64,000 bases of DNA from Polysphondylium violaceum. Lineage: Eukaryota; Evosea; Eumycetozoa; Dictyosteliales; Dictyosteliaceae. Made by a program: the position numbers and the translations under genes. Positions within the stretch are counted from its first letter, which is position 1; each line of letters opens with the position of its first letter. Shown here piece after piece: positions 1 to 11,065 of this stretch. Location: the NCBI GenBank assembly GCA_000277445.1, contig AJWJ01000030.1, forward strand, positions 21,308 through 85,307. The letters are read 5' to 3'. The notes under the pieces are model-generated. The model was not told the origin of the DNA. It worked only from the letters and a program-made list of their open reading frames with translations, and did no database searches.

Positions 1-860
1 GGTGATCTCTTTGGTGTGAATTTATCTTCATCATCCTCTCCTTCATTTGGGTAATCATTATCATAATCTTCATGGTATCTTTTTTTATTTCCATTCATCT
101 TATTACTTGATTTCTTGACAACATCACGTTTATTGTTGATTGGTATATAATCTGTTTGTAAACCTGTATATTCAAATTCACTCAAATCTGGTGGTTGTTG
201 TTGTTGCTGAGATGAACCTTTTTGACTTTTCCTCTTACTCTTGGCCTCTTGTTTTTTCTTTTCCACATCTTGCATTTTATTTTGTTTATCTCTTGATTGC
301 CATTCTAGAGTTGAGCATAGTAAACTTAATGTCTTTCCTGTACCTGTAGCAGATTCTATTAAACAATTTTTACTTTCGTCTAATCCTGTCAAGATTTCAG
401 AAATCATCTTTGCTTGACTTGGATATGGTTCATAAGGGAATTTAACATTATATCCATTGATAAGATAAGTTCCTTCTGCAACTTTTTTACATTCTACATC
501 ATTATTATTGCTGTTGTTGCTATTATTGCTATTACTATTGTTATTTGTAGTTGTTGTTGTTGTTGTTGTATTATTACTATTACTAAAAAAAGGTGAAGAT
601 TGCGAAGATTGTGAAGATTGTGAAGATTGTGAAGATTGTGAATTTATAGGAGTGCCAACTAATTTATAAGATGATGTAAGTTTAAGTGGTGCTAATTTTC
701 TTGGCTGACTTGAACTTGGTTGGGATGATGGCTGAGATGAAGATGGTGAAGGAGTTGGTTGTGAAAATGATTGCTGTTCTTGAGAAGATTCTGAAGATGG
801 TGATTGTTCTTGCGACAAAGACAATTTATTAATTGGAGGTGTTAATTTTAATCTTTTCAT
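1..860 (-). CDS. FANCJ/BRIP1-like DEAD2 (XPD-family) DNA helicase, N-terminal part
   Basis: The frame is open from the ATG at 860-858 to the window edge (286 codons), so the gene is cut by the left border. Residues 1-100 are low-complexity Ser/Gln and Thr/Asn, including a repeated SSQ block encoded by a 9-bp direct repeat at about 597-640. A superfamily-2 iron-sulphur helicase start follows: a Q-motif-like stretch (VKFPYEPYPSQ) and Walker A (SATGTGKT) leading into LLCSTLEWQ. After Walker A comes a charged insertion rather than the next helicase motif. An insertion at this place is typical of FANCJ/BRIP1 and less so of RTEL1 or DDX11. The expected role is 5'-3' unwinding of DNA structures in interstrand-crosslink and replication-fork repair in the nucleus. 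The iron-sulphur cysteines and motifs II-VI lie outside the window, so family membership is firm but FANCJ versus RTEL1/DDX11 is an inference. Confidence 0.82.
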   Translation of the reverse strand, partial: MKRLKLTPPINKLSLSQEQSPSSESSQEQQSFSQPTPSPSSSQPSSQPSSSQPRKLAPLKLTSSYKLVGTPINSQSSQSSQSSQSSQSSPFFSNSNNTTTTTTTTNNNSNSNNSNNSNNNDVECKKVAEGTYLINGYNVKFPYEPYPSQAKMISEILTGLDESKNCLIESATGTGKTLSLLCSTLEWQSRDKQNKMQDVEKKKQEAKSKRKSQKGSSQQQQQPPDLSEFEYTGLQTDYIPINNKRDVVKKSSNKMNGNKKRYHEDYDNDYPNEGEDDEDKFTPKRS

Positions 861-1443
861 TTATAATAAAATTACAATTTAAATCTTTGTTGACAAACAC
901 ATTTCATCTTTTTCGAAAATCTGCAGATGCGTGTGGGTGAGAGTTTTTGAAAAAATTCAAAAAAAAAAAACAAAAAAATAAAATTAAAATTTCCACTAAT
1001 TCCGATGACATTTTTATGGATATAGATAAATTGAGATACAAAATGATCCTAATTTTATGTGAAAGTTGGAATTCCGAAGGACCTACAAAAAATTCTTTTT
1101 GAAGATTTTTTTTTTTTTTTTTTCAAAAAAATTTTAATTTTCAAATAATATGGAAAGGATACCTATGTGTTGTTGATAAAGAAAATGTTTTAAATTTGAT
1201 TGTTCATTGAATTATAGATTCCCTTCGAAACTTGTGTATGGTTTAATAAATTTACAATATAATATTTTATTTACAAAGATTAATTAATACATATATAAGT
1301 TATTATTTTATCTATATATTGATTGAGAAACAAGATGAATAGCTGATAAAAGAAAAAGATAAAACGTATGATCAACTATTTTGATTATTATTCAGTGGGC
1401 TTGGGGTATTTTGGGGAGAAATTTTTTTGAAACGAAACTATTT
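861..1443. other. intergenic region, helicase promoter side
   Basis: This AT-rich spacer holds several A and T runs (about 958-990 and 1107-1125) and no supportable gene. It contains the upstream region of the helicase and the downstream region of the 1444-1854 gene, which is on the same strand. Confidence 0.6.
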
Positions 1444-1854
1444 TTAAAATTCTTCACTGAAATCATTTGATCTATTATTTCTAATAATTCCATCTAAAAT
1501 ATTATCGGTTTTACAGTGAATATCAAAAGCTTTTTCACATTTAAAGTACAACTTTCTTCTGTCTTTGAGAACGATTTCCCATTCGGTCCAGCTTTCTTTG
1601 AGATTAAATTGAAGGATATCTTTCCAAAATATTTCTTCAATGACATCAGATTCGCAAGAGGTGATAACTTTGATACCGTCGACGCAGACTGAAAGGATTC
1701 TATGCTGGGTATATTTTCCCTTTGTAAATGGATCTTCGCTGACAAATTGTTCGACTTTATATCTAGATTCACTCAATTCGTTCAATGGAGCATGATCCAT
1801 TCTTCTCTTTGGTTGTTTTTTAAATAAACCGGATAATGGACGAGCGATTTTCAT
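1444..1854 (-). CDS. hypothetical small PH-like protein
   Basis: This single-exon frame encodes 136 residues. It starts with a basic segment (MKIARPLSGLFKKQPKRR). A compact domain follows with alternating hydrophobic strands (RILSVCVDGIKVI, WEIVLKDRRKLYFKCE) and a final predicted helix ending near residue 128. The pattern of about seven strands followed by a helix suggests a PH- or FERM-C/PTB-like fold, but no family signature is decisive. Unlike the shadow frames nearby it has no homopolymer runs, which supports a real gene. A basic N-terminus plus a PH-like fold would fit a membrane- or cytoskeleton-associated adaptor; that is inference only. Confidence 0.6.
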   Translation of the reverse strand: MKIARPLSGLFKKQPKRRMDHAPLNELSESRYKVEQFVSEDPFTKGKYTQHRILSVCVDGIKVITSCESDVIEEIFWKDILQFNLKESWTEWEIVLKDRRKLYFKCEKAFDIHCKTDNILDGIIRNNRSNDFSEEF

Positions 1855-4184
1855 TTTTTAATTATATATATAGTAGTGAGAGTTGGGAGTTTGTTTTGTA
1901 CAAAGAGTAAAATTAAAAAAGAGTAATTGTAATAAATATATACAAATTATTATATACAAATAAATAAATAAAACAAAATATACACAATTAAATAAAATGA
2001 AAATAGGAACTGATTGATTGAATTGAATTGAATTGATTGATTGTTGTGATAATTTACAACCCTATATATATTAATTAAAAAAAATAAAAAAGGAAAGTAG
2101 AATCTCTAAAAAAAAAAAAATGAAAATTATTATTATAAAATAAAAATTTGTATGTGTTATGTTAAATGATCAGAGATTGTAAAAGAGTAAAATGAAATGT
2201 ATGATAATAGAAAAGTATTCCCAACAAACAATTGTTTAAATGATAATAATGGGGTATTAAATGAAAAGAAAAATATGAAAAATTAAATTAGGTAATAAAA
2301 GTAATTATTATATAAAACAATATATATAAACAAGGTAATTATATAGTATCCAAAAGTGATGAGATTGTTTTGATTGGATGAAAAGAGATAAATTAATTAA
2401 ATTTAAACACAATTAAATAATATAAAAAAAAAGGAAAAAAAGATAGATAGGTAGATAGGTAGATAGGTAGTAGTACTATTGTTTATTACTAAATAAATAA
2501 ATAAATGAAAGGATGAATGATAATGGTGAATATAAATAGAGTGTTGTTTTTTATTATTTTTTTTCTTTCTTTTCTATCATCCTCTTTCCTATCACCCACT
2601 TCACACACCAAACATGATAAAATAACACACTCTCGCACACACACACACACACAAAAACATACATCTCGAATTGGCTTAGTGTGTGTGTGTTGTGATTAGA
2701 AAAAAATGTGTATTAAAAATAGGAGGTACCCCCTACTAAGTGTATAATTAGTCTCACATCAAATTGCTTCAAAAGGTGGAGATAAACAGAAACAATAATT
2801 TCAATGAAATGCAACAAAAAAAACGCTTTTTATAATTTTTTAATTTTTTTATCAATTTTTTTTTTTTAAAAAAAAAACTTTGAAAAAAGATTGATTTTAT
2901 GCCCCTCGCTATCTATATTTCAAACTACAGGACAGGGCTGCATAATTTTAGAAAGTAGAGAATTATCAAGGTAGGAGAACTAAATCTTTATAATTTAGAT
3001 TAGACTAAATATATCATTTTTCACTCTGTTGTCTTTATTTTGTTGTTGTATTATTGCATTTCTCTCTTTGTATTATATATATAATAGTAAATATACAATT
3101 ATGTGGGTGGTATTGAATAGGTATAATGTATTATGAAGAGTTTTTCAAACTATGAAAATGATCGAGTTGATGGGTGCACAAGCTATTTTAGAAAGCAGCT
3201 TGATGTGGTAACACAGTATGTGACGCGTGTGTGTTTGAGTAGGAGAAAGGAGTATTTTCATATTTAGATTTTCGTTTTCTATTTTAATCAAATACTATTA
3301 TTTTAGAAACCCTATCTCCTGCATAGCTAAATGCATACGACATATTACTACTATTTCTTTTTTAAGGATAGATTCAACCATCATTCCCCAATTTGAAATC
3401 AATTGTAACAGTGAACCAGTTTTGTATATAAAATTTTACATCACACTCTCACACATTCTATTTATATCACTTACCCACACATTTTTCACCCACAACACAC
3501 ACACTCACATACAAACACAAACACACACAAACACAAACACACAAATCTAAATAAACTATGTGTGTGTGCAGTTATAAGATCTATTTTTGATCATTTATAA
3601 TAATATGTTTTATAAAAGTAGTACTATCATGTTTTGTTATCATGTGCACAGTTCATAACCTCTTTACTTTTTGGTGATAATATTAATTAAATGGGGGAAG
3701 GATGGTATACTTGTATGGCGTTGTGCCCTATATTTTCTAAAATTTTTCACCTCTTTTTTTCCCATTGATTATTTTAATTTGTATTGTTGTTATTGCTTTT
3801 CTTTATCTTTCTTTTTTAAAATAGTAGTAGTCGTATAGTTTAAAGCATATAGACATTTTTATTGAAAGTTCTTTTCTTGGTCAAAGTCTTTCACCTAATA
3901 TTGCCTTTTTTTTACATTTCAACATTTTGACACACACAACTCATTCACCCAATACATATATACATATTTGTATAAGAACACATCCCTTTCTAAAAAAGCA
4001 CATTCCAAACTTCACCACGCACACTCATATTTCATCATCACCGCATTCATTTTATAGTAATATCTCTTCTTTTTTTTATTTTTCGACTTGATTCATTTAA
4101 TTGGTTAAAATACCACACCTAACCCACATATACCAAATATAATCTCAATCAAATATTGATTTAATAATAATAATAATAATAATT
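1855..4184. other. long AT-rich intergenic region
   Basis: About 2.3 kb lies between the divergent PH-like and RCC1-RhoGAP genes. It contains a GATAGGTA-type short tandem repeat at about 2441-2473, CA/TG dinucleotide runs at about 2630-2690, further CA-rich stretches at 3440-3560, and many A/T runs. The open frame at 2517-2699 is low-complexity (CA repeat translated) and is not a convincing gene. No tRNA or other RNA gene was recognised. Confidence 0.6.
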
Positions 4185-7100
4185 ATGATTATTCCAAAAT
4201 TAATTTTATATAATAGTAGCGGTAGTACTAACAACAGTCCTATCATTAATAGTAATAGATCTTCTTCTTCTAGTACTCCTAATACTACTCTTTTTTTAAA
4301 TATGGCACAGGCAACTCCAAAAAGTAATTAATTTATAATATATCAACCTGTTCATCTCTATATATACTGACGCAACCAAATACTATTAGATAATAATAGT
4401 AATAATAATAATATTATTAATGGAGTAAATACCAATTATAGTACAGGTGTGTTTTATAATTGGGGTGAAAAATTTCCAGGAAAGCCTCCAACATTTAATT
4501 CATCGATACCAAATATATGCTATCTAAGTAATGGATTCAGTCATACATTGGCACTAACAGAGTCGGGCGAAGTATATGCCTGGGGAGACAACAGAAGCCA
4601 TCAATTGGGTGTTAACAACAATACATTGAGCAACAGTAGTAATAATAATAATAGCACATTAAATAGTAGTAACAATACAATCCACCCACCACTTAAAAGT
4701 AGTTCAGGATCACCACCACAGGCATTCAGAGAATCACAAACACCAATACTGATAAACCCGATTGCAGGCGATTTAAAGGTGCGCGCCATATCGTGTGGTG
4801 GTTGCTTTTCAGCTGCGATTTTAGAGAATGGATTACTATATACTTGGGGCATTTTAAATGAGGGATCAAAATATACAGAGACACCGACCAAAGTTGATTT
4901 ACTCAAGGGTGTCACAAGCGTGTCTGTGGGTATCAACCATGTTGCTGTCGTGGCTGAAACAAACACACCGGAAAAGAAAGCAGTCTACACATGGGGCACA
5001 AACAAAAAGGGACAGTTGGGTGTGGTAGGTGACTCGATCACCAACGCCCCCAGAAAGGTCACCCTGGGCGCCAAGGCCCTATCGGTGGTGTGTGGCGACG
5101 AGTTTACCGCATCGATTGTCGAAGGAAACGAAGTGTTTGTTTGGGGCAACAATAAAGGCAGACAGATAGCCAACAACTCTGACGAGATTATATCGATTCC
5201 CGTCAAACCGTTCCTGGGCAAGGATATTGTCGAGTTGGCATGCTCGAGATCATTTATCGCGGCCAGAAGTAGCGCAGGCAATGTGTTGGTGTGGGGAAAC
5301 AATGAACACGTTTGTCGTGTGGGCGAGAATGACAAGTGGATCACATTCCCCAACAAGATCAAGCAGATTGCTGCTGGTTTGAACCATATATTGGCACTCA
5401 GCGAAAAGGGCGAACTCTATTCAATGGGTAACAACGACGACGGTCAATTGGCACACAAGGAAAAGAAATCGACACTCTATCAACCAGCACCCGTTGCAGC
5501 GCTCGAGGGCAGAAACGTGCTTTCTGTGTACGCATGGAATCGTTGCAGCGGTGCCCTTGTAGAGCCCGGAAACTTTAAGGTCGAGATCAGCGAGACAATG
5601 AGACGACCAGAGAATGCCAATACCTGTGCCCCACTATTCATCAGAAAACTTGTAAATTATATGAGAGGAGACAATTCACGCGTCGAAGGTCTCTTTAGAT
5701 TGCCCGGATCCATAGCCAGAGAAGACGAGCTCGAGCGAAGATTAGACTCGAATGAAAACTTTACCCTCAACCGTTTTGAACCCTTTGATGCCGCCGATAT
5801 ATTGAAACGATACTTTAAGACCCTACCAGAACCTCTCTTTCTCGAGAGTCTTTGTAATAAATATGAAAGAGAAATACTAAACAACAGTGACCAAAATCAA
5901 AGAGATCACATGATCTTGGAATGGATTGCCAAGTTGCCCAAAGAGAATAGAGAACTGTTGATCTACTTGTTGGCCTTTTTGGAAGAGATTGCCTACTCGC
6001 AAACCAAACATCTCCGCAACACTGCCATGGCTGAAAAGAATTTGGCATTGGTGTTTGCCCCAAATCTCCTCACCAGAGGTGTCATTGGTAACGACGATAT
6101 CATTGAGGATATGTTGAAGCTTTTGCCAACCATTATCCGTCAGTATCCCGAGACTGAGCCCATGATCATCATTGATCAAGCCAAAGAATGTCTTCGTGGT
6201 ACATCGGGTAGCCGTGTGGCCTATATTATCGATCATTGGACCCGTATCATCAAGGAGCGTGACACTGCCAAATCATCTTTATTTGAGCCCTCTGTCATCT
6301 CTGCCATTATCAATTCCCTTGTTGACGGTATATTGGAGCTCAAAGGTAATTCACCAAGATCCATTGGTGGCTCACCACTCTTGAGCACAAGTTCAAGTAA
6401 TTTAGCTTTAAACAATAGCAATAACAGTAATGGTAGTACCACCAACTCACCAATATCTTCGCCCATCCAGAGAATGTTGGGTGGTGGAGGATCATTTTCA
6501 CTAAATTCCACACCAGTGGTGGCAAGCATCAATAGATCATCGTCTGTTAGTGGCAATAGTCCAGTATTGTATTCAACGCTTTCGAGTCCCTCACTTTCAT
6601 TGTCATCGTCGAGCTCGTCAATGAATCTTTTGGAACAAAATAGACTCTATGAACAAGTATTTACACTCATTCAATCGCCATTGATTCCAGTCAAAAGTTT
6701 TATCAAAGTGTTGACATCCATCTATGAGCTCTCCAACAGCAATAATGATTTATTTATCAAGTTGATGCTCACCAACAAGTCTGTAAGAACGGTTCAAGAC
6801 AATCTCTCTGAAAGAATGGCAGACGTTCAAAATCAAATGAAGGAAATTGTCAATCTCTCGAGTTTTAAGGAACGTATTGAATCTATAAATTCCAAAGTCG
6901 AGGCAATCATCAGTGATATCTTGTACATTAGCGACAGTCAAGAGTATTGGAAAAAGACATTGCCAAGCATTCAATTGTACTCTAACCAAATTCAATCCTA
7001 TTTCAAATGGTGGATGGAAATGTTGGACAAGTGCAATAACGAATCCGAGGAAAAACTCTATCGTTGGAAAAAAGACTTTGACAAATTGGAATCCGAGAAA

Positions 7101-7649
7101 AACAAATTGGAAAAACAACTAAACAATATATTGTCCATCACTCAAACCCAAGTGGACGAATCTGTAGCATTAAAAAAAGAATTTGATCAATGGTGTCTAA
7201 GAAATCAAATTGATCAAGTCCAAAAGAAATTGGAATACACTGATCAACAGGTACAGAAATTCAATGCCGACAAACAGTATCATCAACTCAAAGTCGATCA
7301 ATTCAAACCCCATCTAAATATTGTCACTGAATTTGTACAAATAACTCAAACCTCTATCACTGGCTATTTGGATCACTTGTCTACTCAAAAAGACATTTCC
7401 AACACCAGTTTTCCATCATTTTACAATCAATACATTGAATTAATATTCACCTATCAGCACGATCTCAAACAAGAATCTCCAACTCCAACTCTATTCACAA
7501 AAGATTTGGCAAACTCTATTTCAAATCAACATCAACTCTTATTTGTCGAAAATGTAAATCAATCAAAATATCAAATCTCTTTGGAATTGGAAATTAAATT
7601 TAATTCTGTTAAAAAACTTGTTTTAAATTATTTGGTCAATTCAAAATAA
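4185..7649 (+). CDS. RCC1-repeat / RhoGAP fusion protein
   Basis: Two exons (4185-4323 and 4390-7649) encode 1132 residues. The junction restores an Asn codon, and the upstream ATG is needed because the second exon begins in frame without a Met. Residues about 65-430 carry RCC1 beta-propeller blades, recognisable by repeated 'YAWGDN', 'YTWGTNKKGQLG' and 'LVWGNN' motifs, with an Asn/Ser-rich insertion in the first blade. A RhoGAP domain follows (about 450-650) with the arginine finger in GLFRLPGS (near residue 482) and the conserved block EKNLALVFAPNLL. The C-terminal part is Ser-rich and then helical, with probable coiled coil around 880-1000. RhoGAPs switch off Rho/Rac GTPases; RCC1 propellers usually act in GEFs or as scaffolds. 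The combination suggests a regulator of Rac-driven actin dynamics. Codons in the middle of the gene are much more GC-rich than at either end. Confidence 0.9.
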
Positions 7650-7945
7650 TAATATAATAAACTAATATATTATCTATATTTTTGATTTATTATATGATAT
7701 TAAATTATTTATTTCCTTTTTAGAATTTCAGAAAACTCTTTTTTCTTTTTTTCTGATAGTTTTTATAAGAGTTTGGTATGGAAAGTTTTTTCATATTATT
7801 TTTGTTTTTTTTTTTTTAATTTTTTAATATTTTTTTAATTTTGTCGCACTACACCCCATTACCAATTAAACACACTATTGATCAATATTATTTTTTATTG
7901 AAACTATTTAGTGTGTGTTTAAACAAATAACTTGATAATTGTCAA

Positions 7946-8952
7946 ATGTATGGGTTAGGAAATAACAATAGTAATAATACCAGTAGTTTTACAACCAATT
8001 ATTCAATGTCGACCATGAATAAAAGATCACTAAACCAAACATTCCAAATCATGGGAGTGTTGGGTATCATAAATCTTATTGTCTCACTTTATTTAGCATT
8101 TGGAAAAGGTGAAAGTGGATCATGTGATTTTAGTGCAACTGTTTCATGTTCAACCGTATTAAATAGTCCTTATGGCAAGATTTTAAATGTACCCGTAGCA
8201 ATATTTGGTATCACTTGGAACTGTTTCTTTTTATATGCTGTTTGGAGAGCTATGATTGATGATAGAGTATCTCATTTTATCACTGGTATTTATATATGGT
8301 GTTCAGCTGGTGTTGGTTTTGTCATTTATTTTGTAAGTATATATTGGTGTTTGTTGGTGATTAGAATAGAATACTAATATAATCATCAAAACACATATAG
8401 GTTATTGCAGAAATGATCATTGGGGCATTGTGTCCATTTTGTACAGTTGTTCATGTCATCAACTGCATATTAATGTATTATGCATTTAAATTGTATTGTG
8501 ATTTAAAGACACCTCCACCAATGTTGAACGTAGCAATTAATTTGAGAAATGTAATCGTGTTGATCCTATTGATGCACATGATTATATTGATTTGTTTCAA
8601 AGGCTCACCTGTGGTACCTTTGAATGAAAGTTTTTCACAATGTTTGGGTAGAAAGAATATGGTATTCTTTGGCAGTGCTGGATGTCATGTATGTCAAAAT
8701 CAAAAAGCACTCTTTATCGACACTACCAAAGCCGACAGTGAATCTCAGGCATGGAAATATGTAAATTTTGTTGAATGTAAAGGGAATGCCGCTTGTACAG
8801 AATGGGAAATCACTCGTTATCCAACTTGGATTCTCTTTTCCTCTGATTTTGACGACGAAAATAAAACTGAATTATCAAGAAAAGAAGGTTACATGAACAA
8901 GAGAGAATTGTCTGTCATGTCTGGTTGTAAATATGATGAAAATGAAAAATAA
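7946..8952 (+). CDS. VKOR-thioredoxin fusion (disulphide-forming membrane protein)
   Basis: Exons 7946-8332 and 8401-8952 join in phase 0 and encode 312 residues. The N-terminal two thirds is a multi-helix vitamin K epoxide reductase domain. Cys60, Cys68, Ser74 and the CPFC pair (Cys140/Cys143) keep the spacing of human VKORC1 Cys43, Cys51, Ser57 and Cys132/135. The C-terminal domain is thioredoxin-like with a CHVC motif (Cys224/227) after MVFFGSAG, followed by a YPTW segment like the cis-proline loop. VKOR-Trx fusions are known from bacteria and plant plastids, where they oxidise folding proteins using quinone. Here the likely place is the ER membrane, supplying disulphides to secreted proteins such as those encoded nearby; location is inferred. 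The intron falls just before the catalytic CxxC. Confidence 0.9.
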
Positions 8953-9143
8953 TAATAAATAATATAATAATATATAAAACTCTCATATTATTATTCATAT
9001 GCATGTAATTATTTGTTGGTTGGTTTGGTTTTTTTTTTTTTTTTTTGTTTTTTTAAAACTTTTTGCGAAAATAAAAATCACGAAATCTGATCAAATCACT
9101 TTTTAATATACTTATAGGGCAACGACGATCAATCAAGTAGAAT

Positions 9144-10422
9144 ATGGTTGATACTAAACAAGACACTACCCAAAATGTAGTTGGAAAAAGAATACAATGG
9201 GATGATTTGGATCCAAAGAAATATTACTTTTTCAACGGTCTATTGGGTGGTTCAATAGATTTGATGATGTATCCTTTGGATGTTATTAGAACTAGACTTC
9301 AAGTTCAAGTAAATATCACTCTCTCTATCTCTCTCTGCTTATATAGACAATATGGTTCTAATTAATATCAACAATAGGGATCAATAAGTATCCAACAAAA
9401 GTTTCCACATTATACAGGTACATTTGATGGATTAAAGAAACTATATACAAATGAAGGATTTAAAGGATATTATAAAGGATTTTTAACCTCTGAAGTAGGT
9501 TATCTAAGTAGTAGAGCAATCTATTTTGGTACATACGAAGTATTAAAACAAAGTTTTCAAAAATTTACAAATCAATCTCATTTAGATGAATCTTCAGAAC
9601 AATGTAAACTATTATCATTTTATAATTACTATTAGAAAATATAGTAGTAGTCGGTGGTAGTAGACTACTATTATTCATAACTGTTATGATTTTAATTGAT
9701 AATAATATAATATTATAGTATTTATGATTACAACTATATCTGGTGGTATTGCCGAAATGTTTGCCACTTTAATTTGGGTACCTTTTGATGTAGCAACTCA
9801 AACTGTTCAAATTCAAGATCCAAAAAATCCAGAATATAGGCCTGGTCTTCGTATGTATATTTATTATTAATAGATTGACAATAATAAGCAAACAATATTA
9901 ATTCCTATTATCATTCATATAGATGTATTTAAAAAGATTTATCAAGAAAGAGGATTTACAGGTTTATATAGAGGATTTGGAGCAACAATGATTAAAAATG
10001 TACCATTTTCAGGTATTTGGTGGGGTACCTATGAATTAACAAAGAAAAAAGTAGAGCAATTAAATATTAGAGAGAAATTAAACATTAGAGAAAGAACAAA
10101 CAAAACATTGTCAGTGTCTGATGGTAAACCACATCAGGTGCAAGATGAAGACCCAATCACTCATTTAATATCTGGTTTTGCTGCCGCTGTCATTTCAACA
10201 ACCATAACTAATCCACTCGATGTCGCAAAAACTAGACTACAAACAGGTACCTTTGAAAAAGGTCAAAAAGTTAATTTTATTTCCGTTATTAAAGACACCG
10301 TGAGAAAAGAAGGTGTTAGAGCTTTGTGGAAAGGTTTGGTTCCATCTTTGTTAACATCGACTCCTTATTCTATGATGTCTATTATTCTATATGAAGAAGT
10401 TAAAAAGTTATCATTAAAATAA
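9144..10422 (+). CDS. mitochondrial carrier, SLC25A44-like
   Basis: Four exons (9144-9308, 9378-9603, 9719-9850, 9923-10422) join in frame to give 340 residues. The three tandem carrier repeats each show the signature: PLDVIRTRLQ, PFDVATQTVQ and PLDVAKTRLQ. The opening segment (RIQWDDLDPKKYYFF followed by YPLDVIRTRLQVQ) resembles the animal SLC25A44 start, a carrier linked to branched-chain amino acid uptake into mitochondria. The second signature lacks the basic residue normally found after the acidic one, as can occur in asymmetric carriers. An insertion of charged residues (about 240-275) separates repeats two and three. Inner-membrane location follows from the family; the substrate is inferred from resemblance only. 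Confidence 0.88.
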
Positions 10423-11065
10423 TAACAACTCAACTCCTACTACACTCCTATTTAAATATCATCCGATTATTATTATATTCACAGATATATTAATAAAGTT
10501 GCAATGAAAACTTTATCTCATTTGCTTCATTTTTAAATTTTGATCAATTTATTTTTTTTATTTTTATTTTTTATTTTATTTGTTTTTTTTTCGACAAAAT
10601 TTTGCCATACAAAATTTTTTCTGCAAAACAAAAGACTTTTTCTAAATATACGTTTGTAACTTTGTAAGTGCCCAACACAAAAGGGTGTTTATTTACAAAT
10701 CAGAAATAAACAAGAATTTATTTTTTATTTGAAAGATCGTAGTTTTCAAATAAATAAGACATCTTTTATCATAAATAACATAGAGATCGAAGATTCATTC
10801 ACATAATAGTCACTTTTTATCATAATGTGTTTGATCGCTTTCAAGATCCAAGATTTATGAACTTCACTTTTCAATTTATCATTTATTATCTATATTTTTT
10901 ATATATTTGTTTTTATTTCTAAAAAATCACACTTAATTTGTATAAATTGGCAAAATTTGCCTGATTTTGTCATTTCTTTATTTGTTTCATCACAAGACAA
11001 ATAAATTTCAACCATCTTTTTTTGTTTTTTTTTTTTCTATTTCTTTCTAATATCCAACAACAATC
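10423..11065. other. intergenic region
   Basis: An AT-rich spacer between two genes on the same strand, with T runs and no supportable gene or RNA. It should include the terminator of the carrier gene and the promoter of the ankyrin-like gene. Confidence 0.5.

Noticed and set aside
2517-2699. 60-codon plus-strand frame
   Set aside because: It is made of phenylalanine/serine codons from T-rich DNA and a translated CA/TG repeat, with no conserved pattern.
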